64,000 nt of DNA from Neodontobutis hainanensis (taxonomy: Eukaryota; Chordata; Actinopteri; Gobiiformes; Odontobutidae). The notes beneath the pieces were generated by a model. That model did not search any database. It was not told the DNA's origin and was given only the letters and a program-made list of their open reading frames with translations. The position numbers were made by a program, and so were the translations under genes. Shown one piece after another: positions 1 through 11,700 of the stretch. How positions within the stretch are numbered: position 1 is the stretch's first letter; each line of letters begins with the position of its first letter. The stretch is from contig JALDNG010000092.1 in assembly GCA_024349245.1 (NCBI GenBank), forward strand, positions 300,001 through 364,000, given 5' to 3'.

Positions 1-173
1 GTCAGTTTCAGTTTGCTGGAGTTATCCACAGATGGTTGTGCGTACACCAGCATTGGCCTGGTATGCACAGTGTCATAAACCCCTCTTGCGCTTTGTCGTA
101 TGGCCACTTTTACAAACAGAGCTGTACCCCTTTTTTACGCAACTTTGGTAAATGAGGGCCACTGAGCGTAAAG
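1..173 (+). repeat. Right end of a dispersed inverted-repeat element
   Basis: The segment around 75-172, ending with TTACGCAACTTTGGTAAATG and AGGGCCACTG, matches the right end of the element at 23365-24576 in mkln1 intron 2. Only the last part lies in the window. Confidence 0.6.
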
Positions 174-2518
174 AGTATGTGTGTTCAACTCAAAGTCTTT
201 GGGATATTTGGAATAAGATATTATTTAAGTTTTCAGTAAAAAAGAAAAACAAGAAAAGATATTTAACAGTAAAGAAATCTAAAGTGATTGTAGTTATTTA
301 TCTATTTTAGTTTGAAAGTCTGGCCCCTGCAGCATTGTGAAGAAATAAGCTGGCCCTCGAGCAGATTTAGTTGATGACCTTTGACATAAATGGTCAACTT
401 ATGCATTTTATTGACATTAACATTACTCTCGAAAAAAAAATTTTGAAAATGGCGGAAACTTTAAATATCGTAAACGGTGTAATATCTTTCTGTTGCACAC
501 ATGCCATGAATGAATACGTTTTATAAGGTTGATGTTGTTTTGCTTAACCTTAACCATGTGAGTTTATCAGGAGTTTAAATCTCTTATTCACAATATATTT
601 TTTCAAAAATGTCTAAAACGGTAAATTCAAGATAAACTCATACTTCCGTCACCTTGAACTTGTTCTTCCTGCAGCCCTCAGTTTATCAGATAAGAGCTGG
701 ACACATGTTTGGCCGAAGAAACGCTACCCTTCAGAGAAAAAAAGACCACAGTGGAAAGGCCAGCACCGCCTAAGCTCGGTGCCGAGGGAAGGTGCGGTGG
801 TTTTGGGTGTCGCGTCAGGGAGCAGTGGGTTCATGAGACACACTCTCTGCTCACGCTGTCTTCTTCTGGTGCGGAACAGGACACTGGAGAGAAGTGAGCA
901 TAGCAGCACGGCTTCATGTGACACTCCTCTGCCTTTGGCCTACTTTCACAGAGACTGAGTAGCACCAACAAGGCACACTTTGATAGAATTGTTTTACATG
1001 CATTAGATTTGACCCAAAATGTTTATCTACACTAAGGCACTTCTGGTCAAAGGATAAGGAAGGGCTACATTTGTGGTAAAATAGTGGTAATATCACTCTT
1101 CCTTATTTCCTGGTATCCAGTCACCTTTTATCCAATGAGTCCTTGAGCGTTCTCTTTCTTGAAAGTCTGCCCTAAGAACTTACAAATTTATTATTTTGGT
1201 TTCTCTGTACAGTTTTATAAAGCATTCTATTGGACTTTCTGTGACAGGGCCCTTTTTTATATATATTTTTTAACATTTTGACAATGCACCTAATCTTAAT
1301 TTCTAACTTCATTTTACTTGATGAAATAAAAAGAAAAGGTTATCCATCAATTTTCTGTATTTTAAGTCCCCCCAACTGTAATGTTTGAGTGCATGAATGA
1401 GCTCCACTGAATCATCTTTCCTGATCTGTCTCGTAGCATTTCTCTTTTTGACTTTTCTTATGACATAACAGTTCACTCAAAATAGTCTAATAACTATCTA
1501 CAAACTTGTGTTAATCTCAGGCAAGTCCATTTATATAACTCCTGAGCCTACATTTGTGTTTATATCACACCCCTGCTTCTCGTTCTCGCTGCACATCTGA
1601 GAGTTTAATTGCCGTGACCAGTTGACATATGGACAGTGTGCTGCTGCAAGATGATACTGCATCTTTATTAAACCCAGACTTCAGTCCCTATGGTCCGGTC
1701 CAGTCCAGTCCAGCAGCAGCAGCCGCAGCAGAGGATAAATGAGAAGCAGCAGAAAAGTCTCCACACAGAATGAACTGCAGTGCTGTCAGTTTAATAAAGA
1801 TGTGGGCACTTTTCTCCTCCATTACCCTGAGCCCTGCTGAGGTTTTAATTCAAGTCCAGCCCAGTCCAGTCCAGAGCCAAGACCCAGTGCCAGGCCGCTC
1901 TGTTCCTGCCAAGTCCCTCTACATCCTGCTTTAGTTCAGTCTGAAGTCAATGGGTCGCACCAAACTACTTTTTGATTCCCTTTGGGCGAGTTTGCCCTTT
2001 TTACACGTTTGTTAAATAAAGAGAAATTCGACATTGTTTGTTGAAACTCAGATCTCAGTGGTTTTAACCATCGCTGCACTTCACTAACAGTGCAGTAAGT
2101 ACTACTGGGGCACTATAACTGACTAACTGATGCTCATTTCCTGGTTTATTTTAGGAGGCTGACTTTGCCATGTTTGTTCACACACCTTCAGTTAGCTCTG
2201 GGTCTTTTGTCCAAATATCCAACTGGCGACAACAATTATCCAGCCTTAATAAACATTGCATGAATGCACTGCCATTACAGACATTTAGTCTGTTTTATCT
2301 GTAACCATGACATCCTTGATTTTAGTGTCGACCAATGGGACACTCTAACTCGAGACCTCTTTCTGTATTAGCATGTGATTGGCCAGAGCTTCTGTTATGA
2401 GCTGAGCACTGTCAATGATTAAAATCCTTGAAAATAAAGATTAGATGATGTCTAAAGTTTCTTTTCTAATCTATTGTAATATGCAAAATTACAAATGACA
2501 GTTTTCCGGGTAATTTCT
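174..2518. other. Non-coding stretch, no gene seen
   Basis: AT-rich with only short open frames lacking homology or splice context. It holds a 14-bp perfect inverted repeat, CATCTTTATTAAAC at 1660-1673 with its complement at 1789-1802, enclosing about 115 bp with CAG-rich sequence. Some short CCAGTCCAGTCC-type runs occur at 1697-1715 and 1858-1873. Confidence 0.6.
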
Positions 2519-2522
2519 TTAA

Positions 2523-2912
2523 AGTCACTCTGCGTAACTTTTAGCCAGCAGGGGGCGCAGATCCTTTTCTGTGCAATGCACGGACAGCGTTGCAATATTT
2601 CTTTAATAGAATATTCAAGCAGGAAGTTTCTCAGAAAGAACCTGCCTCTGAAACAGTTTTAGTGTCTTAAGTCCAAATTGGACTCTGTAGGGTCCAGTGT
2701 ATCTGTTTTATTATATGCATCATGTGCTAGAGCCTCACTCACTAATCTCTGGAGATGAGTCCTCGTCCCGGGACAGGACAGTTATAGGAGGTTTCTGTCC
2801 AGCTGAGGTACTGTGTCAGATAGAGAGACATGATTCTACTGAGCTACTGTCTAAGAACCATCAACGTGATTTGGAGAAGATATTTTCAAGCTTAAAGTTA
2901 CGCAGGGTGGCT
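2523..2912. mobile_element. 390-bp non-autonomous DNA element flanked by TTAA
   Basis: The terminal inverted repeats read AGTCACTCTGCGTAACTTT at the left and, as complement, AGCCACCCTGCGTAACTTT at the right (17 of 19 matching). Each end abuts TTAA (2519-2522 and 2913-2916). A TTAA target duplication is typical of piggyBac and Kolobok superfamilies. No transposase is encoded. The plus frame at 2697-2927 is inside the element and is not a gene. Confidence 0.8.
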
Positions 2913-2916
2913 TTAA

Positions 2917-5835
2917 TGGTATTTTAATATTATTGTTGTTATTGTGCATCTCTGTTTATATCTTTGTCCCAGACGACCGTCCACAAATAGCCAAGGTCTG
3001 CTCAAGGTTTCTGTTAAAATTAAGTTTTTTTCTTAACCACATTCACCCATTGTTTGCTCCTGGAGGATTGCGGTTTTCTAAATTAGAGTACAGTAACAAT
3101 TTGAGATTTGGCGCTACATATATAAATTGAAATTAAAATATCTACCTCAATAGTTAACCACAAAGATGTACTGCTTACCCCTAATCCATCTTCAAAAAAC
3201 AGGACTCAGGATTATTGCAGCCAACACTCAGATTCCTTAACTGTCTGTGTCTCTAATGCTACATGAGTTCATCTTTGTTTTTTTCTGTCCCTTGAGTCTG
3301 CACCAGAGCAAAAAGCCAATTAATAAATGACATTTGGTAGCTCTTTTCTTTCCCTCTAGATGCTGTGTTCAGAGTCGTATTCCCATGTCCTCTTCCCATC
3401 TGTGAGGAAACTAGGATTTGCTGAGGAAATATTTGAAGAGTGTCCGTTTGTGGAGCTTTTATTAAAGCCTTGTAACACCCCGAAGTGTGAGAGTGTGCTG
3501 CAGACGGAGGGCAGAGGGCCAGAGGAGATGAGGTCGACAGAAACAGGCGGTTTGGCTCAGAGCAGGGACTGAACGAGCTCTGGACAAACAGACGCTGTGT
3601 CACTGCAGCAGAGAGAGTCAGCCATATTCCCTATTTATTTAAATGTTTTGACTTGTCTTACTCAGGAAAAAATGTCTCTTTGGTTAATGAGACGCTGAGA
3701 AGAGGGACAGGAATTTGTGATTATACTGTGGACAAACTGAACGTGAGGTTATGAGGTTGGATGATCAGGTTTTGAACTGGATCTGGACAGGTTTAAAGTG
3801 GTTTTAAATAAATGAGTGCTGGCTCATCTTTCATTATATAAATCTTGACTATTGAAATGTATAGTCTTGCAACCTATTATTTGTTAACTTCTGGTATTAG
3901 AGAGCTAAAAGTACTGATAGATTCTTGTCTCTATCCACATCTTCTCTTGTTTGTCTGTGACATTATTCTCATTTCAGTTTATTTATGCAGAATAGCCATG
4001 GGCTTTTTAGTATCAATTTTATTTTAATAGCATTTTCACAGCTACAAAGTTCAGTCCGGACTTTAAAAAACACATAAACACATACAATAGATTCAATTCT
4101 TATGGCTTTCTTTTTCTTTTTCTACCGTTTCCTAAAGAGCGTTATAATGATTTAAATCATGTCAACAGTGCATTTGAAGTTTCATTTGTTTGTAAAAATT
4201 CAATTTTAATAATTACATGCCTCTACAGGCCATACTCCAGTCTGATTATTGTATTTGTCCAGTTCTACTGTAAAATGAGCTTCTGCACTAAAAACTGTCA
4301 ACAGGAGGCAAAATCTGCGTAATTGTTTGCAAGTTCTTCATGCACACACACGTTTTGGGTCTAATGGCCTTTGTCAGGCTTCAATACAGACTGTTTTCAC
4401 ATCACCCTGTTTACAGATGTAGGTGATGCCCTCAGAGATACCCGCCAATCAGTGTGCTACGTTATTTTTCATTCATACCCCAAAAAAATTAAACACACAA
4501 AACAGGGTATCTTTCAACAATTTGATACACAGAATATTAATTAATGTCAATATTTTGATTTTTTTTTATTTAATATTTAAATGTTTAAAATAGACTACAT
4601 CAAGACAAGGTATGACGTGACACTTGTCAACTTCTACGATGTGCAAGGACTAAACCTTTTATGTTTTTTATGAAACACCAGGATGCAGCATAAAAGGAGA
4701 CTGGTTGAGGTTAAATTAATCATAATCCAATGTGTTCGGATGCCGACTCTCTTTAGCTTGTGTTTATCTGGTTGTGGTTAGTGGTGAAGAGCAGTGACGT
4801 TCATCATCAGTGTTATGTATCTGTGCTCTTCCTGCCTCTGTGTCTGCAGCAGGGTCCTGTCTGTGGCTCTGCGTCACTTCCCTCTACCGCTCCGTCAGTA
4901 AACACCAGCTCTGCTCAAACACATGGGTGCGGCTTATTATGACCACATCGACCCGGCGGAAACACAACTTTCACAGCTGCTGCCTCATGTTGACAGGATG
5001 AACTCACACAAACACTTTTGGCCATAAATCATTAAATGGACAGCGGCAAAGAAAAAGCTTGTGTCTGAGATTAGGTTTGTCGTTAGTGAATATAAAAGGC
5101 AATAATGTAGAAGTGAGAGGAGCGAGAGACAGTGTGAAAAGGGAGCAGGTGGGGGATGTTCAGCAGCTTAAATTGGAACAGAAAATGTTAACAGGGCAGT
5201 CCAATGAGTCCGAACTAATATTTTTTATTAATATAGCAAAAGGCTGGTGACAAGGTTCAGGGGCAAATTCAAGTACAATTACATTATAATGTCAGCGCAC
5301 TGTCAATGTTTTACAAAAGCTTCCAGCTGTATGTTTTTATGAACTCACCCTCACAATATGACTTTGATGCTAATGCTATTTTGCCAGCCATCATGAAGCT
5401 AACTATCACTGCTGCGTCACTGACTTCTGTTTCTACCTTTCTCCTCTTGACAGACCTTTTCGATTAAGAGACCACAGAGGGCAATTTTGAGAGTAAACGT
5501 AAAGTATTTGCATTACTGCTATCTGCTGTTGCAGATGCTGCAGATATGTCGTGTTACATCCGCTACTTTCACTACAACAGTCAAACCCCTAGAGGACAAA
5601 TTAGGAACTTTAGTTTAATGCCTTCTCTGTACTTTTATACTTTCAGAATGTGTCCCATGGGCCAGATTGTAACCCGGGCTGGTTTTGGCCCACAGGATGC
5701 ATGTTTGACAACCCTGTTCTCTCTTTTATTCTTGTAGATAGTAAACGTCTACTGCCTGCTCCCTTCAGGGTTTTTCATGTTTAGTTTGGCATAGGTTTTT
5801 TTATACCGGAAGCCTGACCTTTCTGACACTAACCA
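2917..5835. other. Non-coding stretch, no gene recognised
   Basis: Unrecognised, overlapping open frames occur on both strands at 3259-3603. A somewhat more GC-rich patch lies at 4845-5000 after a TGTCTGCAG acceptor-like site. Neither gives a known protein or a consistent exon pair. TGGGCCAGATTG near 5660-5710 resembles the ends of common fish hAT-type repeats. Confidence 0.5.
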
Positions 5836-6145
5836 AATACATTTATTTATTTATTTATTTATTCACATTTTTTTTGTGAGGATTTATCCCTTGAGATAAA
5901 TCATCTCGTTTTCCAGGGGGTCCTCTTACTCACACTAGGGACACTTTAGAGTTGCCCATTAACCTATACATGCATGTGTTTGGACGGTGGGAGGAAGCTG
6001 GAGTACCCGGAGAGAACCCACGGTAACACGTGGAGGACATGCAGACGTTGGCCGACAAATGTTTGAGTTGGCTGGGTTTTGAACTCACGACCTTATTGCT
6101 GTGAGGCACGAGTGCTAACCACTTGGCCACGTGCACACCAGGTAG
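5836..6145 (+). repeat. Dispersed fish repeat, copy A (TTTA run plus GGTGGGAGGAAGC core)
   Basis: After a short (TTTA)n run the core reads TTGGACGGTGGGAGGAAGC, then GAGTACCCGGAGAGAACC and CACGTGGAGGACATGCAGAC. Similar copies lie at 25418-25700 (reverse) and 61414-61718, and a shorter core at 19736-19940. The minus frame at 5930-6406 is this repeat read through, not a gene. The family is unnamed here. Confidence 0.75.
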
Positions 6146-9100
6146 CACAAATCTAACCAGATCTGTGAACACTAAATCCTCAGCAGAACTAAAGAGTGAG
6201 CTAGGGTCAAATTCAAGGTAATTAGCCTCTGTATTTGTATGTTTTAATGTTCCATGTCCTTGTTTTATTGATAGTAACTGTTTGAATTTGTGTAATGTAT
6301 ATTGTCTTTTATGTAGAATTAAGACTAGCCAGGGACTCAAATTGTGTATTAGCTTTTTGTGGGTTTCAGTCACATGACTTTTTTCTGTTCCTGTTATGGA
6401 CGCCATTTTGAGGACTTCAGACCATTCAAAAGATAGAACAGCAATGTTTTAAATCGTTCATTTCTATGGCAAAACAGAACTCCTGCCCTTAGTCACTTAT
6501 ATTTGCCTTTCCAAATGGCACCTGTCCATTGCACTCCTGCCGACACTGACCAATAAATCCACTTAAACATAAACTTGGCCCACAGCAGTTACCTTTAAAG
6601 GACTATGGATTTGTTCACAGCTAACGAGGTCCAACACAGAGGCTCATCACTAGTTAATGGTGCAGTTTCAGGCCACACTGGTCGCCTCAGCACATCTGTG
6701 GAGTTTTTCTTTTAGCAGTAAATTAAGATATGGCTTAACATGTGGCTGAAGAGGAGGCGGAAGTGTGAGTTTAAAGTTTCCAGAGAAGAAGGAAGCACTA
6801 ATAACGCACACAGACACTGTTTATTCGGGTGTGTAATTTACTCAGAAGCACAACGTCAGAGGTTTACTGCTGCTTTTATCTAAGATTTACAGTAAAGTCA
6901 AGGGCAGTATTGTAAATAAGGAAAACATGAAAGGAAAAAAATGAAGCAGCAATAAATGGATGAGGTAGTTTTTGGTTTTTGGTGAAGGAAGCCAGTTAAA
7001 TAATTTCTCTTTTGGAGGTATTCCGTGAAAATCACTAAGAAAACCATGATTCACCATCTGAATTTCAGCTCGTTGTGTTAAACGTGTCCATTATTTTGAA
7101 TGAGGAAGCAGATGAGCAGATCTTAATGTGTGCAAACGTGATTGGTCAAACTTCTTGGAAGAGACTGGACATTTCCATCAAAAAGCTTCAAAATAAAGTC
7201 TAATCCCTCTGAAGGTGTTTTATATTCATCATTCCAATTATAACATGCAAGTAAGCAATAAAACGGTTTTCTTTCATTTAAAAAGAAGAAAAAATGCAAT
7301 ATATCAGACACCAACCAATACAAAAATAAAATATAAATATGATAATGATAGGTGGGTTTTGGGAAGTGCACCAAGACAAACATCTCAAAATCCAATTAAA
7401 TAATCTCTCCAGAAACAGTAAAGATGTGGGAAAAAAATAAAGCACAAAACATGTAAAAAACAAGTATTAATAAGGACTATAGTATTAATATGCCTATTTG
7501 AATAAACATTCTCAATCTCATGTGGGACATTTATTTTTCCATCAAACTTTGTAAAATGAGCTTTTGTAATAGTAACTTGTGTCTGATTGATTAAATGCTG
7601 GACCAAACCTGACCTAACCTTGCTCATAATCAGGTCTAAACCAGGACCAGGCCTGGACCAGGAACAGACTAAACTTCCTTCATAAGTTTCCTGGTGAGAC
7701 CAATGATACGTTTGATAGAACAGAAATCAACAAGAAAATAAACCAGAGTTGTCAGGTTCAGCTCGCGTCATGGAAAACGTCTTTATCTCCTGATTAATCT
7801 ACAACTACGACGGTCCTTTGCATCACCATTTGGGCAAAACAAATGTGAAGTTATTGAACAACCAAAATGTATTTAGAAGCTGAATAAAATTTTGCAATGA
7901 CACACAATGAAAGTCAAAATAATGGTCAATATTTTCTTAGTTTCTTATAAAAAAAACCAGTGCTTGTCAGTCTCATTCTGTACATACTGTTCCGATGCTA
8001 ACTTCCTGCAGTCTTCATAGTTCCTGGTTTTGGTCAAATGAACAAAACCAGTGCAAAGTTTGGCCTCCAATCAGACCTTGCATTTCAATCTGTCTTTTCT
8101 CTCTCTGGCTCTCTCTGGATAAATATTTGCAGTTCAACTGGTTGTTTTCACTCCTGGTATTTCTCTGTGCCCACATTTCATCACATCTAACTTCTCTCAT
8201 TTCATCTGCAAAACTACGCCGACCTCTCATTGGTTCAGAATACAGCTTTGGGACCTTTTCTACCATTATTTTGATTTCTCAGTGTAAAATCCACTGGGTT
8301 TTATTAAAATTACACAGTGTTCTCTTCACTTCCTGTTTAGGATTTATCATTAAACGACAGTTCGTAAAAGTCTACAACTTTCTCTAATGTTTTTTTTCTC
8401 TGACGACTCTCTCTGATGTAAAACGCTTCATTAATGATCACAAATTACACTCAGGACACGTTTAGCCCAATCACTTCTTGCATTAAGGCTAGCCCTGTAT
8501 TTGACACTGAGTAATAATGAGTGATTAAAAAAAAGAGGTGGGAATCTACCCTCCCTGTTCTTATTAAATTTCTCTGTCCTGCTGTGGTTTTGTCACAGAG
8601 AGAGTCCTGTCCAGAGAGTAGCAGTCAGTCAGGGGGCATTCTCCTCAGTGCATTAAAGTGAAACTGAGCAGACGCAGATGTGACACTGTTATGAGTCAGC
8701 AAACATTAAACTGAGTGTGGGGTTTGTGCGGAGGAGGCTCTAAAGCAGGTGCCGTAATTGAGTAATAGGGATCTTACATGAACAGACAGAAAAATCTCTA
8801 TCATTAAAGATTTTGTAACGCTAAACCATTTGACCTTTATTTTTAGTAGTCAGTCAGCACTTACGTTTGGTAATGGTTTATGTTTGTGTCTAAAACCTTG
8901 GTTTGATTAATAAATGAACATTTTTGTGTTACCTTACACTACCAGCATGGAGTCGCAAGAGCCATCCTAGTCTCAGCACCACCACTCACGCCCCAACAGC
9001 AGACTAGCAACCTAGCTTTTCTTTTCTAAATATATTCACCACCGCAAAATACTGTGTCCCACTGTGTCAGAGTTCAACGACAGACTGATGTGACCCTGCG

Positions 9101-9720
9101 AGGTCGAAATGCCAGTATTTCTCCACACTTTCACTTTGTTTTTCAGTTTTGTGCTGTTTTTTTTCTCTGTGAAAAGATGCATCAGTGCTGAATTGACACT
9201 TTTTCTTTTTCTTTTATATTAGTATACTTTATAATGTAAAGGCATGTGAGTCTTCTACCTTCAAAAACATGTCCAGATGCCTTTTCCTTTAAAAATATAA
9301 GTATTACACTACCAGATGGCAGTACCCCATTTCCTGATATGACCACAGAGGTGGGTTTGCAGCAGAATACTTTACAGATTATGGATCCAGTCAATGAGTC
9401 AATGACTTGAGTCAATGACTCAAGACCCGTGTCCACACCTTCAACAAGAACCTCAGACTCCTCCAAAGAATTTGTGGAGCCATTGGCAGAAACCAGCAAT
9501 GAAGGCATAAGGCCAAAGGGTGTTGGGCTGAATTTCTATCAGAGGCTTTGCAGGATATATATGTGGCCCCCCAAGTACCTACTGACTGGGGCCCCTCAAG
9601 TCTTTAGTAACACCTCTGATCATATCTAGCAGTATATTTCAGCTGTTATGCTCAATAAGGCACAATATTCTCCTTCTATTACATTGTGGCATACCTGACA
9701 TACAGTATAATATACTATTG
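6146..9720. other. Non-coding stretch, no gene seen
   Basis: Open frames are short and unsupported. The segment 7600-7680 has CCAGG-centred short repeats (CAGGTCTAAACCAGGACCAG) like those at 57075-57175. At 9394-9425 there is a near-palindromic tandem of AP-1-like TGAGTCAATGACT. Frames at 9182-9508 (-) and 9429-9629 (+) overlap and are unrecognised. Confidence 0.5.
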
Positions 9721-10079
9721 TTATCAAGCTAATCCTGTTGTATCATGAACCCCTCCCATCTCTTCACATGGGAGGGGTCCTGTGCCTCCACATGTGTAAC
9801 TCCTGACAGGCTGTGGAGGAATAGGAAGGGGGAAAAAGAGGGCGGGGATGATCACTGAAGGATCAAAACATTTGCTGCTCAGACAGCCAGGCCCCCTCCG
9901 CTTCTCCACTTGTTTACTCGCTCTTGTATTTCGATGTGCGCAACAGCACCTGGAATGCGGACACTGCGAGATCAGAGCGAGGACAAAACGCACGGCACAT
10001 GACCCACACAGACCGGGACACACACACTTCTCAAATCAACAGCAGAGAGGGAAGAGAAGAGAGAGTAGAGAGAAGAGGG

Positions 10080-10480
10080 GAAGAGGGGAGAGACATTACG
10101 CACAACACGCACCTGCGGCAACATACAGCAGCGTCACTAGAAGTTCACTCCCGCTCGGCGCTGACATGTTAATCCGGTTAAAGTGCGTCTTCTCAGAGCA
10201 GGTGTACTCACTTCCGTCCATATCCGTCCGCCGATTCAGCCAAGGTCCTCCGTAAACACGCGCTGGAGCCGGGTGTAAACCACTGCGTACGTCCCGCTCT
10301 GCTCCATCCGCGCACTGTGCCGTTGACCAGCTCCATGTGACACGCTCGGGCCGCTGTCAATGGGAACTTAAAGGGACCTCCCACGTGACTGCGCACAGCG
10401 GTGTGGTGTGGCGTAGTGGTGTTGGTGTTGGTGTTGTGCGCGCTCACGTCACGGTCCGGGGAAGTGAAGTGATCGTAGTG
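10080..10480. promoter_or_regulatory. CpG-rich block, likely promoter of an unassigned transcript
   Basis: This is one of two dense CpG clusters in the window (GTCCGCCGATTC, AACACGCGCTGG, GCGTACGTCCCGC). It also holds CACGTG at 10383-10388. On the minus strand an exon-like stretch through GGACGGAA meets the strong donor GTGAGTAC at 10211. A short minus frame (MELVNGTVRGWSRAG...) runs into that donor, but I do not recognise it. A plus-strand transcript is not excluded. The nearest identified gene, mkln1, starts 11 kb away. Confidence 0.5.
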
Positions 10481-10539
10481 GTGATGATGGAACAAAGACA
10501 AGTCCAGAAACAAGTGAGAAAGAGACATGTGTATTTATT

Positions 10540-11365
10540 TTATTTATTTTTTTAACGAGAGTGCGCTGTTTCCCGGAATAAAAAGGATGACACACTGTTA
10601 AAGGAGCAGGAGGCGACACTAGAAAACACCACTTGTAAAGAAACAGAGGGAGAAGACTGCATCTTAAAACCAGTCTAAAATCATCTAATCATTATTTGTC
10701 TCGGACTGACTGTCACATATACCTCCAACATGTGCTATACTCCAATACATGTAATCAGCCAGCTGAATTATAGAAAAGGTTAAAGTAAAGGCATCTGGAG
10801 TTTTAAATGTGAAGACGTTTTGTCTCTAATTCCTGGTATGAGAGCTATAAGCTTATATCTCCAGAGGGAGGAGTTTAAGTTGAAACTAAACCTGATGGGA
10901 CCAGGCTGTTCTGGTCTCATAGTCGTTAGTTATGAAAGGACAGTGTGACTCCTGATGTGAGAGTCGTTAGTGACACTGCTCTATTCAGGTGCTGTGTTTG
11001 TTGTTTTGTTTTTGGTTTCAGAACACTGTTTTAAAGGCAACATGAATCTGAGGCCACCTCCTCTACTCACAGAGGGTTTCTTCATTTTTACAAAAATGTC
11101 TTCCTTCACCCCTCTCTCAAACCATCTGGCCTCTCTGGCCAAGATTCGGACATTGCTGTCTCTTTGAGGTGAGTGTTGACTGCAGACCCAGGTCCTACAG
11201 GATTGAGTCACCCTGCACTTTTATAGCTAATGATGAGACAAGAAGAGTCTGGACCCTTTATTCCAACTGGTTCCCTGCAGAGTGGGCGTGGACAAACAGG
11301 GGCTATAGTCATGTCTTATGTTTGTTAATGGGGTTGATTAGAAAGAAAATACGCTGTTGTTTTTA
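10540..11365. other. Non-coding stretch, no gene seen
   Basis: Between the CpG-rich block and the LINE fragment no convincing exon, RNA gene or transposon end was found. Short frames at 10970-11211 overlap on both strands. Confidence 0.5.
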
Positions 11366-11700
11366 TCTATTTAACCTTTATTTAACCAGATAAAAAAACT
11401 CATTGAGATTAAAATTTTCTTTTTCAAGAGTGACCTGGCAAGACAACAGCATTTACATACAATTTAAAAAACATACATGACATCAACAAAACAAATGATA
11501 TTTACAGTCAATGTGTACAAGTTTAAAAACAGTTTTCTAAGCTCATTAAGTTCACGCTTCTTTAGAATAGATTTAAATTCTGATAGATTTAGGTCCTTTT
11601 GCAGTTCATTCCATGCACAGGGGGCAGTGTACTGAAATGCTGCCTTACCCAACTCTGTTCTGACTCTGGGAACTCTCAGTATGTTCTTCTGAGAACGCAG
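11366..11700 (-). mobile_element. Non-LTR retrotransposon 3' fragment
   Basis: The minus strand encodes the motif ELGKAAFQYTAPCAWNELQK typical of the C-terminal end of L2/CR1/Rex-type LINE reverse-transcriptase proteins (AFxYxAPxxWN). It then runs into the 3' tail seen on the plus strand as TTTAACCTTTATTTAACCAG. It is 5' truncated, as is normal for LINEs. The same tail occurs at 19736. Confidence 0.7.

Noticed and set aside
3259..3603. 114-codon minus and 70-codon plus frames
   Set aside because: They overlap, match no family I know, and lack paired splice sites linking them to other exons.
9182..9629. Overlapping frames of 108 (-) and 66 (+) codons
   Set aside because: No recognisable motif and no splice context. 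Overlap on opposite strands suggests chance.
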